A stretch of 64,000 nucleotides of DNA from Amycolatopsis arida (GCF_900115565.1 NZ_FOWW01000001.1:315731-379730), one strand, 5' to 3'; positions 48,388-58,551 are shown, counted from the stretch's first letter. Program-made: numbers and translations. The notes: a model not told the origin generated them from the letters alone.

Positions 48388-49296
48388 ATGACCACTCCGT
48401 CCACCATCCGCGTCGCCGCCGCCCCGATCTCCTGGGGCGTGTGCGAGGTGCCGGGCTGGGGCCGGGTGCTGGACGCGGCGACCGTGCTCGGCGAGATGGC
48501 CGAGCTGGGACTGCGCGCCACCGAGCTCGGCCCGCCGGGCTACCTGCCCCGCGACCCGGCCGCGTTGCGGAGCCTGCTCGGCGACCACGGCCTCGGCCTG
48601 GTCGGCGGGTTCCTCGCCGTGCCGCTGCACGAGCGGCCGGCCGACGCGGTGCGGGCCGCGGCCGACTCGGCGGCGCTGCTCGCCGCGTGCGGAGCCGACG
48701 TGCTCGTGCTCGCCGCGGCCACCGGACTGGACGGCTACGACGAGCGACCCGCGCTCACCGAGACGCAGTGGCGCACGCTGGTCGACACCGCCGGGGAGGT
48801 GGCCGGCACCGCCGCCCGGCACGGCCTGCGCACCGTGCTGCACCCGCACGTGGGCACGCACGTGGAGAACAGCGCCGCGGTGGAGCGCTTCCTCGCCGAC
48901 TCCGACCTGCCGCTGTGCCTGGACACCGGGCACCTGATGGTCGGCGGCACCGATCCCGTCGACCTCGCCAAGCGCCACCCCGACCGGGTGGCCCACCTGC
49001 ACCTGAAGGACGTGCGCGCCGACCTAGCCGGCCGGGTGCGCGCGGGCGAGATCGGCTACGCGGCGGCCGTGGCCGAAGGACTCTACGTCCCGCTCGGCGA
49101 CGGCGACGTCGACATCGAGGCCATGGTCCGGTTCGTGCGCGAGGCCGGCTACACCGGCTGGTACGTGCTCGAGCAGGACGCGGCGCTCGGCCCGGACAGC
49201 CCGCTCGACGAGCCCCGCCGCGACACCGCGCGCAGCCTGGACCGGCTGGCGTCCATCGTGGATCGTCTCCAGCAGCAACCCATCGATCAGGAGTGA
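48388..49296 (+). CDS. iolE: Inosose dehydratase-like TIM-barrel protein
   Basis: A 302-residue xylose-isomerase-like TIM barrel. The start APISWGVCEVPGWGRVLDAATVLGEM and TELGPPGYLP are hallmarks of IolE (2-keto-myo-inositol dehydratase). Metal-ligand stretches are VLHPHVGTHVE, CLDTGHLMVGG, and VLEQD near residue 270. First gene of a nine-gene rightward operon. GGGAAGAGGG precedes the ATG. Confidence 0.88.
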   Translation: MTTPSTIRVAAAPISWGVCEVPGWGRVLDAATVLGEMAELGLRATELGPPGYLPRDPAALRSLLGDHGLGLVGGFLAVPLHERPADAVRAAADSAALLAACGADVLVLAAATGLDGYDERPALTETQWRTLVDTAGEVAGTAARHGLRTVLHPHVGTHVENSAAVERFLADSDLPLCLDTGHLMVGGTDPVDLAKRHPDRVAHLHLKDVRADLAGRVRAGEIGYAAAVAEGLYVPLGDGDVDIEAMVRFVREAGYTGWYVLEQDAALGPDSPLDEPRRDTARSLDRLASIVDRLQQQPIDQE

Positions 49297-49298
49297 CA

Positions 49299-50336
49299 AT
49301 GATGTCCCCGATGTCCCCGATGTCCCCGATGTCCCGATCCCACGGAACCCGATCCGTCCGGGCGGGCCGGATCCTGGCGCTGGCCGCGGCCGGCCTGCTG
49401 CTCGCCGCGTGCAGTGGACCCGGCGGCGAGCAGGGCGGCGGGGACGGCGCGCCGCAGCAGCAGCCGTCCCAGGACGGCCCGCTGCGGGTCGCGGTGGTCA
49501 CCCACGGCACCGCCGGCGACGCCTTCTGGAACGTGGTCAAGAACGGCGCCGAGGCGGCCGGGCGCGAGCTCGACGTCCAGGTCGAGTACAACTCCGACGG
49601 CGACCCCGGCAACCAGGCCAAGCTGATCGACAACGCCGTCGCGCAGGGCGTGGGCGGGCTGGTCGTGTCCATGGCGAACCCGGGCGCGCTGCGCACCTCG
49701 ATCCAGAACGCGGTGAGCGCCGGCATTCCGGTGATCACCATCAACTCCGGTGACCAGCAAAGCGCCGAGTTCGGCGCGCTCACCCACGTCGGACAGAACG
49801 AGACGATCGCCGGCGAGGCCGCCGGTAGCAGGTTCGCCGAGTTGGGCAAGACCAAGCTGCTGTGCGTGATCCACGAGGCCGGCAACATCGGCCAGAACCA
49901 GCGGTGCGACGGCGCGCGGGAGGGCTTCGGCGGCACCGTGCAGACACTGCAGGTGGACATCAACAACCCCACCGACGTGGAGTCCCGGATCCGTGGCGCG
50001 GTACAGACCGACGCCACGATCGACGCGGTGCTGGCGCTGAACTCGCAGGTGGCCACCCGCGCCGTGGCGGCGATCAAGAGCGTCGACTCGAAGGCCGAGG
50101 TCGCGACGTTCGACCTCAACTCCGACGTGGTGGCCGCGCTGCAGGCCGGCGAGGTGCTCTTCGCCGTCGACCAGCAGCAGTACCTGCAGGGTTACCTGCC
50201 GGTGTCGTTCCTGAGGCTGTACCGGGACAACGCCAACGTCGTCGGTGGCGGCCGGCCGGTGCTGACCGGCCCCGACCTGGTGGAGCAGGGCGAGGTCGAT
50301 CGGATCGCCGAGTACGTCCAGCGAGGCACCCGATGA
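49299..50336 (+). CDS. Inositol/sugar ABC transporter substrate-binding lipoprotein
   Basis: A 345-residue periplasmic-binding protein of the ribose/inositol type (PF13407). Lipobox LLLAACSG gives lipidation at the cysteine, anchoring it outside the membrane. The binding domain starts [28 protein letters not shown]. The 5' end is a 9-bp tandem repeat, ATGTCCCCG three times plus ATGTCCCGA, giving [12 protein letters not shown] with several possible in-frame starts; I take the first ATG, two bases after the iolE stop and next to GGAG. Inositol specificity is inferred from the operon. Confidence 0.87.
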   Translation: MMSPMSPMSPMSRSHGTRSVRAGRILALAAAGLLLAACSGPGGEQGGGDGAPQQQPSQDGPLRVAVVTHGTAGDAFWNVVKNGAEAAGRELDVQVEYNSDGDPGNQAKLIDNAVAQGVGGLVVSMANPGALRTSIQNAVSAGIPVITINSGDQQSAEFGALTHVGQNETIAGEAAGSRFAELGKTKLLCVIHEAGNIGQNQRCDGAREGFGGTVQTLQVDINNPTDVESRIRGAVQTDATIDAVLALNSQVATRAVAAIKSVDSKAEVATFDLNSDVVAALQAGEVLFAVDQQQYLQGYLPVSFLRLYRDNANVVGGGRPVLTGPDLVEQGEVDRIAEYVQRGTR

Positions 50337-51379
50337 CCGTCACCGCGTCCCCGCCACAGGTGGACGAGCGGGTGGCCACCCCGCGGCTGTTCGACCGGCT
50401 GATCGTCCGCCCGGAGATCGGCGCCCTGCTCGGCGCCGTGGTGGTGTTCGCCTTCTTCTCCGTGGTCACCGAGCAGTTCCTCAGCCCGAGCGGGGTGGCG
50501 ACCTGGCTGGACGACTCGTCCACCCTGGGCATCATGGCCGTCGGGGTGGCGCTGCTGATGATCGGCGGCGAGTTCGACCTCTCCGCCGGCGTGATGACCG
50601 CCTCGACCGCGCTGGTCACCGCCACACTGGCCACCCAGGCCGGCTGGAACGTGTGGCTGGCCCTGCTGGCGTCGCTGGTGTTCGCGATGGGTGTGGGCGC
50701 GTTCAACGGCTGGCTGGTGATGCGCACCGGCCTGCACAGCTTCATCGTCACGCTCGGCACGTTCCTCGCGCTGCAGGGCCTCAACCTCGGCGTCACCCGG
50801 CTGGTCACCGGCACCGTGCAGGTGTCCGGCATGCGGGCCACCGACGGCTACGAGTCGGCCGGCCTGGTGTTCGCCTCCACGGTGAACGTCGGCGGCACGG
50901 CGTTCCAGGTCTCGATCCTGTGGTGGATCGCCTTCGCCGCGCTCGCCGCGCTGGTGCTGGTCCGCACCCGGTTCGGCAACTGGATCTTCGCCGTGGGCGG
51001 GGCGCCGCAGAGCGCGCGGGCCGTCGGCGTGCCACTGGTGCGCACGAAGATCATGCTGTTCATGACCACCGCGTTCGCCGCGTGGTTGGTCGGCTCGATC
51101 AACGTGCTGCGCTTCGCCGGGGTGCAGGCCAACCAGGGCATCGGGCTCGAGCTGCAGTTCATCGTGGCCGCGGTGGTGGGCGGCTGCCTGCTCACCGGCG
51201 GCTTCGGCTCGGCGATCGGCGCCGCGATCGGCGCGCTGATCTTCGGCATGGCTCGGCAGGGCATCGTGTTCGCCCGCTGGGACAGCGACTGGTTCATGCT
51301 CTTCCTCGGCGTGATGCTGCTGGCCGCGGTGCTGGTCAACAACACGTTCCGGCGCAGGGCGGAGAGGGTACGGAGATGA
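50333..51379 (+). CDS. ABC transporter permease (inositol/sugar)
   Basis: A 348-residue permease of the BPD_transp_2 (RbsC-like) family with 9-10 helices. Blocks: [26 protein letters not shown] and [35 protein letters not shown]. It overlaps the lipoprotein gene stop and the ATPase start, each by four bases (ATGA), showing tight translational coupling. Confidence 0.9.
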   Translation: MTVTASPPQVDERVATPRLFDRLIVRPEIGALLGAVVVFAFFSVVTEQFLSPSGVATWLDDSSTLGIMAVGVALLMIGGEFDLSAGVMTASTALVTATLATQAGWNVWLALLASLVFAMGVGAFNGWLVMRTGLHSFIVTLGTFLALQGLNLGVTRLVTGTVQVSGMRATDGYESAGLVFASTVNVGGTAFQVSILWWIAFAALAALVLVRTRFGNWIFAVGGAPQSARAVGVPLVRTKIMLFMTTAFAAWLVGSINVLRFAGVQANQGIGLELQFIVAAVVGGCLLTGGFGSAIGAAIGALIFGMARQGIVFARWDSDWFMLFLGVMLLAAVLVNNTFRRRAERVRR

Positions 51380-52161
51380 GCGAGCCACTGATCGAGGTCA
51401 CCGGGATCGGCAAGACCTACGGCAGCGTCATCGCGCTGCGCGACGTGTCCACCGTGGTCAGGCCCGGCGAGGTCACCTGCGTGCTGGGCGACAACGGCGC
51501 GGGCAAGTCGACGCTGATCAAGATCCTGGCCGGGGTGCACCAGCACGACAGCGGCGAGTTCCGGGTGGAGGGCGAGCCGGTGCGGTTCACCTCGCCGCGG
51601 GACGCGCTCGACCGCGGGATCGCCACGGTGTACCAGGATCTGGCCGTGGTTCCGCTGATGAGCGTGTGGCGCAACTTCTTCCTGGGCTCGGAGCCGACCC
51701 GCGGGTTCGGCCCGTTCCGGTTGCTGGACCGGCGCAAGGGCCGGACGACGACCAAGCGGGCCCTGGCCGACATGGGCATCGACCTGCGCGATGTCGAGCA
51801 GCCGGTGGGCACGCTCTCCGGCGGCGAGCGGCAGTGCGTGGCGATCGCGCGGGCGGTGTACTTCGGCGCGAAGGTGCTCATCCTGGACGAGCCGACCGCG
51901 GCGCTGGGCGTCAAGCAGGCCGGGGTGGTGCTGAAGTACGTGGCGCAGGCCCGCGACCGCGGCCTCGGCGTCGTGCTGATCACCCACAACCCGCACCACG
52001 CCTACCCGGTGGGCGACCGCTTCCTGCTGCTCAAGCGGGGTGCCGCGCTGGGCGGCTACGAGAAGTCGGAGATCGACCTGCCCGAGCTGACCCGGCAGAT
52101 GGCCGGCGGCGCCGAGTTGGCGGCGCTGGAGCACGAGTTGCGGTCCATGGAGAGTGCATGA
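51376..52161 (+). CDS. ABC transporter ATP-binding protein (inositol/sugar)
   Basis: A 261-residue single-domain ATPase. Walker [11 protein letters not shown]-loop VYQDLAVV, signature LSGGERQ, Walker [14 protein letters not shown]-loop LITHN. RbsA-type proteins usually have two ATPase domains; this one is the single-domain form common in actinobacterial sugar cassettes, so it should act as a homodimer. ATGA overlap on both sides. Confidence 0.92.
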   Translation: MSEPLIEVTGIGKTYGSVIALRDVSTVVRPGEVTCVLGDNGAGKSTLIKILAGVHQHDSGEFRVEGEPVRFTSPRDALDRGIATVYQDLAVVPLMSVWRNFFLGSEPTRGFGPFRLLDRRKGRTTTKRALADMGIDLRDVEQPVGTLSGGERQCVAIARAVYFGAKVLILDEPTAALGVKQAGVVLKYVAQARDRGLGVVLITHNPHHAYPVGDRFLLLKRGAALGGYEKSEIDLPELTRQMAGGAELAALEHELRSMESA

Positions 52162-53093
52162 CGCTGGAGGCGTTGACGATCGGCAGGGTTGGGGTGGACC
52201 TCTACCCCGAGCAGAGCGGCGTGCCGCTGGCCGAGGTGCGCACGTTCGCCAAGTCGCTCGGCGGCACCGCGACCAACGTGGCGGTGGCGGCCGCGCGGCT
52301 GGGCCGCCGGACGGCCGTGCTCACCAAGGTGGGCCCGGACGGGTTCGGCGACTACGTGCGCGCGGCGCTGCGGGAGTTCGGGGTGGCGGCCGATCACGTC
52401 GGCACCGCCCAGCATCTGCGGACGCCGGTGGTGTTCTGTGCGCTGGACCCCCCGGAGGACCCGCCGCTGCTGTTCTACCGCTCCCCCGTCGCCCCGGACC
52501 TCACGCTCACCGCGGACGACGTGCCATGGGAGGTGGTCGAGCAGGTGCCGCTGCTGTGGGTCACCGGCACCGGGGTGAGCACCGAGCCGGCGCGCGGCAC
52601 GCAGCGGGAGATCCTGCGCCGCCGCAGCCGGCGCGTGCACACCGTGCTCGACCTGGACTACCGGCCGATGTTCTGGCCGGACGTCGCCACCGCCAGGGCG
52701 GAGATAGGCGGCATGCTGGAGCACGTGACCGTGGCCGTGGGCAACCGCACCGAGGCCGAGGTGGCGGTCGGCACCGCCGACCCGGACGAGGCCGCGCGCC
52801 GGATGCTCGACCGGGGGGTGCAGCTGGCGATCATCAAGAAGGGGGCCGACGGGGTGCTGGTGGCGACACCGGAGGGCGCGTGGACGGTGCCGCCGCGGCC
52901 GGTGGAGGTGGTGTGCGGGCTGGGCGCGGGCGACGGCTTCGGCGGCGCGCTCGTGCACGGCCTGCTCGCCGGCTGGGACCCGGTGCGGATCGCCCGCTAC
53001 GCCAACGCCGCCGGCGCGCTGGTCGCCGGCCGGCTCGCCTGCGCCGACGCCATGCCCACGGCCGCGGAGATCGAGGAGTTGCTGCGCACATGA
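52158..53093 (+). CDS. iolC: 5-dehydro-2-deoxygluconokinase
   Basis: A 311-residue PfkB-family carbohydrate kinase. N-terminal [27 protein letters not shown], catalytic [17 protein letters not shown] with the general-base Asp. Operon context assigns it to IolC, phosphorylating 2-deoxy-5-keto-gluconate. Starts within the ATPase stop (ATGA). Confidence 0.9.
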   Translation: MTLEALTIGRVGVDLYPEQSGVPLAEVRTFAKSLGGTATNVAVAAARLGRRTAVLTKVGPDGFGDYVRAALREFGVAADHVGTAQHLRTPVVFCALDPPEDPPLLFYRSPVAPDLTLTADDVPWEVVEQVPLLWVTGTGVSTEPARGTQREILRRRSRRVHTVLDLDYRPMFWPDVATARAEIGGMLEHVTVAVGNRTEAEVAVGTADPDEAARRMLDRGVQLAIIKKGADGVLVATPEGAWTVPPRPVEVVCGLGAGDGFGGALVHGLLAGWDPVRIARYANAAGALVAGRLACADAMPTAAEIEELLRT

Positions 53094-53983
53094 TGTCCGA
53101 CGCACGCTGGCGGGAGTTGCTGGCCATGCGCGCCACCGATCCCGCCGCCGTGGCTCGCGCCTACGCCGCCCGGCGCCGCCGACCGTCCTTGCTGTCCGGC
53201 GACGGCACGCTGTTCCTGGTCGCCGCCGACCATCCGGCGCGCGGCGCGCTCGGGGTGGGCGCCGACCCGCTGGCGATGGCCGATCGCCGCTCGCTGGTCG
53301 AGCGGCTGCTGATCGCGCTCGACCATCCGGCGGTGGACGGCCTGCTCGGCACCCCGGACGTGGTGGAGGAGCTGCTGCTGCTCGACGCGTTGCACGACAA
53401 GGTGGTGATCGGGTCGATGAACCGCGGCGGGCTGGCCGGCGCGGACTGGGAGATCGACGACCGGTTCACCGGCTACACGGCGCGGGCGATCGCCGAGCGC
53501 GGGCTGGACGGCGGCAAGATGCTGCTGCGGCTGGTGGACACCGACCCCGGCACGGTGCCGACGCTGGAGTCCTGCGCGCGGGCGGTGTCGGAGCTGGCCG
53601 GGCACGGGCTGATGGCGATGGTGGAGCCGCTGCCGTACGAGCGGCAGCCACACGGTGAGCTGCGGTTGCGCAAGGACGGCGCGGCGCTGGCCAGGGCGGT
53701 CACCGTGACGGCGGGGCTCGGCGAGACCTCGGCGCACACCTGGCTCAAGCTGCCCGCGCCGGACGACGACGTGGCGCTGGACGCCACGACGCTGCCGATC
53801 GTGGTGCTCGGCGGGATGCCCTCGCCGGACCCGGCGGCCGACCTCGCGTCGTGGGGAAGGGCGCTGCGGCATCCCGCGGTGCGCGGGCTGGTGGTGGGGC
53901 GGGCGCTGCTGTACCCGCCGGACGGTGACGTGGGGGCCGCGGTGGACGCGGCGGCGAAGGTTCTGGAGGCTGTCCGTGAGTGA
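53090..53983 (+). CDS. Cgl0159-like (beta/alpha)8 aldolase, candidate DKGP aldolase
   Basis: A 297-residue protein of the Cgl0159 family, a TIM-barrel group related to class I aldolases and found in actinobacterial iol clusters. Visible blocks are LFLVAADHPARGALGVG, VVIGSMNRGGLAGADWEIDDRFTGY, GLDGGKMLLRLVDTDPGTVPTLE, and THTWLKLPAP-like AHTWLKLPAP holding a probable Schiff-base lysine. No IolJ-type aldolase gene is present in the cluster, so it most likely cleaves 2-deoxy-5-keto-gluconate-6-phosphate to malonate semialdehyde and DHAP. Two adjacent ATGs (53090 and 53093) overlap the iolC stop. Confidence 0.8.
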   Translation: MMSDARWRELLAMRATDPAAVARAYAARRRRPSLLSGDGTLFLVAADHPARGALGVGADPLAMADRRSLVERLLIALDHPAVDGLLGTPDVVEELLLLDALHDKVVIGSMNRGGLAGADWEIDDRFTGYTARAIAERGLDGGKMLLRLVDTDPGTVPTLESCARAVSELAGHGLMAMVEPLPYERQPHGELRLRKDGAALARAVTVTAGLGETSAHTWLKLPAPDDDVALDATTLPIVVLGGMPSPDPAADLASWGRALRHPAVRGLVVGRALLYPPDGDVGAAVDAAAKVLEAVRE

Positions 53984-54845
53984 TCTGCACTATCCACTGG
54001 GGACGTTGGCGGACGGGGACGACCCGGTGCTGCTGACACCCGAGCGGGCCGGCTGGACCTACACCGGGTTGCGGGTGCTGCGGCTGGCGCCGGGCGTGCC
54101 GAGGACGGTGTCGACCGGCGAGGTCGAGGCGTTCGTGCTGCCGCTGTCCGGCGGCTGCTCGGTGAGTGTCGACGGCGACCACTTCGTGCTGCGCGGCCGG
54201 GACTCGGTGTTCAGCAGGGTCACCGACTTCGCCTACGTGCCGCGGGACGCCGAGGTGGAGCTGTTCGCCGCGGAGGGCGCCGAGGTGGCGCTGCCGATGG
54301 CACGGTGCGATCGGCGACTCGCGCCCCGGTACGGCCCGGCCGAGGACGTGCCGGTGGAGGTGCGCGGCGCGGGGCGGGCCACCCGGCAGGTGACCAACTT
54401 CGGCGTACCCGGGGTGTGGGAGCACGCCGACAGGCTCAACGCGTGCGAGCTGATCACCCCGGACGGCAACTGGTCGTCCTACCCTCCGCACAAGCACGAC
54501 GAGGCAGGCGAGTGCGAGGTGGTGAACGAGGAGGTCTACTACTTCCGGATCTCCGGGGAGGGCGGCTTCGGGCTGCACCGGACCTACACCGCCGACGGCG
54601 CGCTGGACGAGAACGTGGCCGTGCGCGACGGTGACGTGTTCCTGATCCCGCGGGGCTACCACGGACCGTGTGTCGCGGCGCCCGGGTATCCGATGTATTA
54701 CCTGAACGTGCTGGCGGGTCCTGCCGAGGAGCGGTCGATGGCGTTCTGCGACGACCCCGCGCACGGCTGGGTGCGGGACACCTGGCGGGAGCAGGAGCAG
54801 GATTCGCGCTGCCCGGTGACGAGTGCGGAAGGGGTGTGCCGATGA
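53976..54845 (+). CDS. iolB: 5-deoxy-glucuronate isomerase
   Basis: A 289-residue double-cupin isomerase. Metal ligands come from SYPPHKHDEAGECEVVNEEVYYFR and the later GYHGPCVAAPGYPMYYLNVLAG. It converts 5-deoxyglucuronate to 2-deoxy-5-keto-gluconate. The GTG start at 53976 overlaps the aldolase stop by eight bases and follows TGGAGG. Confidence 0.92.
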   Translation: MSDLHYPLGTLADGDDPVLLTPERAGWTYTGLRVLRLAPGVPRTVSTGEVEAFVLPLSGGCSVSVDGDHFVLRGRDSVFSRVTDFAYVPRDAEVELFAAEGAEVALPMARCDRRLAPRYGPAEDVPVEVRGAGRATRQVTNFGVPGVWEHADRLNACELITPDGNWSSYPPHKHDEAGECEVVNEEVYYFRISGEGGFGLHRTYTADGALDENVAVRDGDVFLIPRGYHGPCVAAPGYPMYYLNVLAGPAEERSMAFCDDPAHGWVRDTWREQEQDSRCPVTSAEGVCR

Positions 54846-56680
54846 GACTCACCACGGCGCAGGCGCTGGTGCGCTGGCTGCTCGCGCAGCGGTCGGAGGC
54901 GCTCGACGGCCGGGAGGTCCCGCTGTTCCCCGGTGTGTTCGCGATCTTCGGGCACGGCAACGTGCTCGGCCTCGGCAGCGCGCTGGAGGAGCACCGGCAC
55001 GAGCTGCCGGTGTGGCGGGGCCACACCGAGCAGGGCATGGCGTTGGCGGCCGTGGGGTACGCGAAGGCCACGCACCGGCGCCAGGTCGGCGTGGTGACGT
55101 CGTCGATCGGGCCGGGCGCGCTGAACATGGTGACCGCGGCCGGGGTTGCGCACGCGAACCGGCTGCCGGTGTTGCTGCTGCCGGGGGACACGTTCGCCGG
55201 GCGCGCTCCGGATCCGGTGCTGCAGCAGGTGGAGCACTTCGGCGACGCGACGGCGACGGTCAACGACGCGTTCCGCGCGGTGAGCCGCTACTTCGACCGG
55301 ATCACCCGGCCGGAGCAGCTGCTCGCCACGCTGCCGCAGGTGGCCAGGGTGCTCACCGACCCGGCCGACTGCGGTCCGGTCACCCTGGCGCTGCCGCAGG
55401 ACGTGCAGGCGGAGACGTTCGACTTCCCGGAGGCACTGTTCGAGCCGCGCGTGCACCGGGTGCCGCGGCCGCGGCCGGACCCGAGGGCGCTGGCCGACGC
55501 GGCGGCGGTGCTGCGCGGCGCGGAGCGACCGCTGCTGCTGCTCGGCGGCGGGGTGCGCTACGCCGGGGCGGCCGGGCGGGCGCTGCGGTTCGCCGAGGAG
55601 CACGGGCTGCCGGTCACCGAGACCACCGCGGGCCGCACGCTGGTACCGCACGACCACCCGCTGCACGCGGGGCCACTGGGGATCACCGGGTCGGCGTCGG
55701 CGAACCTGCTGGCCGCGGAGGCCGACGTGGTGCTCGCGGTGGGCACCCGGCTGCAGGACTTCACCACGGCGTCGTGGACGGTGTTCTCCCCGGACGTGCG
55801 GCTGGTGACGCTGAACGCGGCGCGGTTCGACGCGGTGAAGCACGGGGCGCTGGCCGTGGTCGGCGACGCCGACGCCGGGTTGGCCGAGCTGACCGAGCTG
55901 CTGGAAGGGTGGCGGGCCGGCGCGGAGTGGTCGGACCGGGCGGTGGCGGAGCGGGGCCGGTGGGACGCGCACGTGGACGCGTTGCGCGCGCCGGGCACCG
56001 AGCCGGCGACCTATGCGCAGGTGGTCGGGGTGGTCAACGAGCTGTCCCGGCCGGAGGACTACGTGATGACCGCGTCCGGCGGGCTGCCCGGTGAGCTGAT
56101 CGGCGGCTGGCGGGCCACCGGTGTGTCCACGATGGACGTCGAGTATGGCTTCTCCTGCATGGGCTACGAGGTGGCCGGCGCGTGGGGCGCGGCGATGGCG
56201 CGGCCCGAGGGCGTGGTGACGACGCTGCTCGGGGACGGGTCGTACCTGATGCTGAACTCGGAGCTGTTCTCCGCGGCGTTCGCCGGCCACCCGTTCGTGG
56301 CGGTGGTGTGCGACAACGACGGGTACGCGGTGATCGCGCGGTTGCAGGAGGGGCAGGGCGCGGCGCCGTTCAACAACCTGTACTCCGACTGCCGGAGCCG
56401 GCACGCGGAGCCACCGCGGGTGGACTTCGCCGGGCACGCCCGGTCGCTCGGTTGCGTGGTGTTCGCCGCGAAGACGATCGACGAGCTGGTTGCGGCCTAC
56501 CGCGAGGCGCGGAAGGCCGCGGTGGAGCGGCGGCGGCCGGCGGTGGTGGTGATCCGCACCCACCCGGCGACGTGGACGGAGGCCGGCGCGTGGTGGGAGG
56601 TCGGCGTGCCGGAGACGCTGTCCGGATCCGCCGACGTCGCCGAGCACAAGGCGGCGCAGCTGCGCTACCTCGCGCCGTGA
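54842..56680 (+). CDS. iolD: 3D-trihydroxycyclohexane-1,2-dione hydrolase
   Basis: A 612-residue thiamine-diphosphate enzyme. Glu of the TPP ring in WRGHTEQGMALAAVGYAKA, TPP-Mg motif GDGSYLMLNSELFSAA with the later N in CDNDGYAVIARLQEGQG. Opens the cyclohexane ring of inositol breakdown to 5-deoxyglucuronate. ATGA overlap with iolB. Confidence 0.94.
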   Translation: MRLTTAQALVRWLLAQRSEALDGREVPLFPGVFAIFGHGNVLGLGSALEEHRHELPVWRGHTEQGMALAAVGYAKATHRRQVGVVTSSIGPGALNMVTAAGVAHANRLPVLLLPGDTFAGRAPDPVLQQVEHFGDATATVNDAFRAVSRYFDRITRPEQLLATLPQVARVLTDPADCGPVTLALPQDVQAETFDFPEALFEPRVHRVPRPRPDPRALADAAAVLRGAERPLLLLGGGVRYAGAAGRALRFAEEHGLPVTETTAGRTLVPHDHPLHAGPLGITGSASANLLAAEADVVLAVGTRLQDFTTASWTVFSPDVRLVTLNAARFDAVKHGALAVVGDADAGLAELTELLEGWRAGAEWSDRAVAERGRWDAHVDALRAPGTEPATYAQVVGVVNELSRPEDYVMTASGGLPGELIGGWRATGVSTMDVEYGFSCMGYEVAGAWGAAMARPEGVVTTLLGDGSYLMLNSELFSAAFAGHPFVAVVCDNDGYAVIARLQEGQGAAPFNNLYSDCRSRHAEPPRVDFAGHARSLGCVVFAAKTIDELVAAYREARKAAVERRRPAVVVIRTHPATWTEAGAWWEVGVPETLSGSADVAEHKAAQLRYLAP

Positions 56681-57084
56681 GCGAGCCGGAGGCCCGGGCG
56701 GAGGTCGAGCGGCAGCACCGGGTGCTGGAGGGGTGGCTGTCCGGCAGCCTGCCGCGGACGGCGTTCGGCGAGTTCGCCGACGCGCACGAGCCGGAGTTCA
56801 CGCTCGTCGGCGCCGACGGCGTGGTACTGGGCCGGGAGGAGTTGCTGGCCGCGGTCGAGCGCGGGTACGGCGCCGCACCGGACCTGCGGATCGCGGTGTC
56901 GGAGGTGCGGCTGGTGGCGGAGGCGGGGCCGGTGCTGGTGGTGACGTTCCTGGAGCGGCACGAGGGCGCGGGCGGGCGGGCACGCCGGGCCACGGCCGTG
57001 CTGGTCAGGGCACCCGGCGGCGGCCTGCGGTGGCGGCACCTGCAGGAGACCTGGGTGGCGGGCCAGCGTTGGAACACGGCCTAG
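56677..57084 (+). CDS. SnoaL/DUF4440-like protein at the end of the iol operon
   Basis: A 135-residue protein of the NTF2-like fold by pattern: FADAHEPEFTLVGADGVVLGREELLAAVERGYG, then beta strands VLVVTFLERHE and RWRHLQETWVAG. The GTG overlaps the iolD stop by four bases (GTGA), so it belongs to the operon. No known step of inositol breakdown needs such a protein; role unknown. Its stop overlaps the stop of the convergent membrane gene. Confidence 0.65.
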   Translation: MSEPEARAEVERQHRVLEGWLSGSLPRTAFGEFADAHEPEFTLVGADGVVLGREELLAAVERGYGAAPDLRIAVSEVRLVAEAGPVLVVTFLERHEGAGGRARRATAVLVRAPGGGLRWRHLQETWVAGQRWNTA

Positions 57085-57338
57085 GCGCGCTGGGACCTGT
57101 GCGCGAGCATCCGCAGCGCCAGGTGGAGCAGGCCGGCCTGGGCGAGGCCGCCGGCGGCGAGGACGAGCGCGAGGCCGACGCCCTTGATCGGCAGGAGTTG
57201 CAGGAGCAGCGACACCGGCAGGGTGACCACGATGAGCCACACGCCGGCCAGGCTCTCGTCGCCGGTGGCGAGCACGACGACGGTGGTGCCGAGGACGAGG
57301 ACGGTGTAGCCGAGGGGGATGGCGGTCGCGCGGGTCAC
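57081..57338 (-). CDS. Small membrane protein
   Basis: An 85-residue protein with about three predicted transmembrane helices (IPLGYTVLVLGTTVVVLATG, VWLIVVTLPVSLLLQLL, GLALVLAAGGLAQAGLLHLAL). It has an SCO4225-like appearance, but I do not assign a family. The GTG start overlaps the stop of the flavoprotein gene upstream by four bases (GTGA), so the two form an operon. Confidence 0.65.
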   Translation of the reverse strand: MTRATAIPLGYTVLVLGTTVVVLATGDESLAGVWLIVVTLPVSLLLQLLPIKGVGLALVLAAGGLAQAGLLHLALRMLAHRSQRA

Positions 57339-58495
57339 GCCCCCATCGTGCGGGCCGCGCTCTCGGGGCGCGACTCGAGGAGCCGGCGGATCTCGAGCGC
57401 CGCCGCGCGGCCGGCCCGGTTGGCGCCGACCGTGCTCGCCGAGGGGCCGTAGCCGACGAGGTGGAGCCGGGGCTCGGCGACGACGCGGGTGCCGGCCATC
57501 GTGATGCCGCCGCCGGGGGCGCGCAGCCGCAGCGGGGCGAGGTGGTCGAGCGCGGCGCGGAAGCCGGTGGCCCAGAGGATGACGTCGGCCGGTCGCTCGG
57601 TGCCGTCCGCCCAGACGACGGAGTGCGGAGTGATCCGGGTGAACATGGGCTCGCGGTCGAGCAGGCCGGCGGCGCGGGCGCGGGCGACCTCGGGGGTGAG
57701 GGTGAGTCCGGTGACCCGGACCACGCTCTGCGGCGGCAGCCCGGCGCGGACGCGGCGGTCGACCTCGGCGACGGCGGCGCGGCCGTGCTCGGCCGTGAAG
57801 GGGCCGTCGACGAAGACGGGTGGGCGGCGGGTCACCCAGGTGGTGCTGGCGGGGTTGCCCCGCGTGGCGATCTCGGTGAGGAGCTGCACCGCGGAGGTCC
57901 CGCCCCCGACGACGATCACGTGCTGCCCGGCGAAGCCGGCCGGGCCGGTGTAGTCGGCGGTGTGCAGCTGCCGCCCGGCGAACGTCTCGCGGCCGGGATA
58001 GTAGGGCCAGTGGGGGCGGTCCCAGGTACCCGTGGCGTTGACGACCGCCCGGGCGGCCCACGTCTCGGTGGGCGTCTCGACGAGGAGCCGGTCGTCCTGG
58101 CCGCGCCGCACGGCGATGACGTCGACCGGGCGGAGCACCGGAAGCTCGAAGGCGCGTTCGTACCGGTCGAAGTACTCGGCCATGACGACGGCCGCCGGCC
58201 TGCTGTCGTCGCTCTCGGCCGTGTCGACGCTCGCTCCCCCAGCTGAGTCGAGGGCTGTGCCCGCGGCCGTGCCGCCGGCTGGGTCGAGGGCCATCCCGGG
58301 CAGGTCGTGGATGCCGTGCACCTGATCCATTCGCAGCGAGGGCCACCGGTGCTGCCACGCGCCACCCGGGCCCTTGGCATGGTCGAGCACCACGAAGTCA
58401 GTGTCGGTTCGGCGCAGGTGGTAGGCGGCCGACAGGCCCGCCTGCCCCGCCCCGATCACCACGACGTCGGTGGTGTGGTCCACCTGTTCCACCAC
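57335..58495 (-). CDS. Flavin-containing monooxygenase-like FAD/NAD(P) protein
   Basis: About 386 residues. FAD motif TDVVVIGAGQAGLSAAYHL, NAD(P) motif HVIVVGGGTSAVQLLTEIA and the late ATGF stretch (VILWATGFRAAL) fit the YhhY/CzcO-like flavoprotein group (single-component FAD monooxygenases). An Ala/Gly-rich insert near residues 75-105 (AGGTAAGTALDSAGG) is unusual. The start is uncertain between adjacent GTGs near 58495; no good ribosome site is present. Substrate unknown. Confidence 0.8.
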   Translation of the reverse strand: MVEQVDHTTDVVVIGAGQAGLSAAYHLRRTDTDFVVLDHAKGPGGAWQHRWPSLRMDQVHGIHDLPGMALDPAGGTAAGTALDSAGGASVDTAESDDSRPAAVVMAEYFDRYERAFELPVLRPVDVIAVRRGQDDRLLVETPTETWAARAVVNATGTWDRPHWPYYPGRETFAGRQLHTADYTGPAGFAGQHVIVVGGGTSAVQLLTEIATRGNPASTTWVTRRPPVFVDGPFTAEHGRAAVAEVDRRVRAGLPPQSVVRVTGLTLTPEVARARAAGLLDREPMFTRITPHSVVWADGTERPADVILWATGFRAALDHLAPLRLRAPGGGITMAGTRVVAEPRLHLVGYGPSASTVGANRAGRAAALEIRRLLESRPESAARTMGA

Positions 58496-58551
58496 ACCCG
58501 CTGCAACCACCCCGGCCAGCCCCGGTATTTCCACACCGGCCGGAACAGTGC

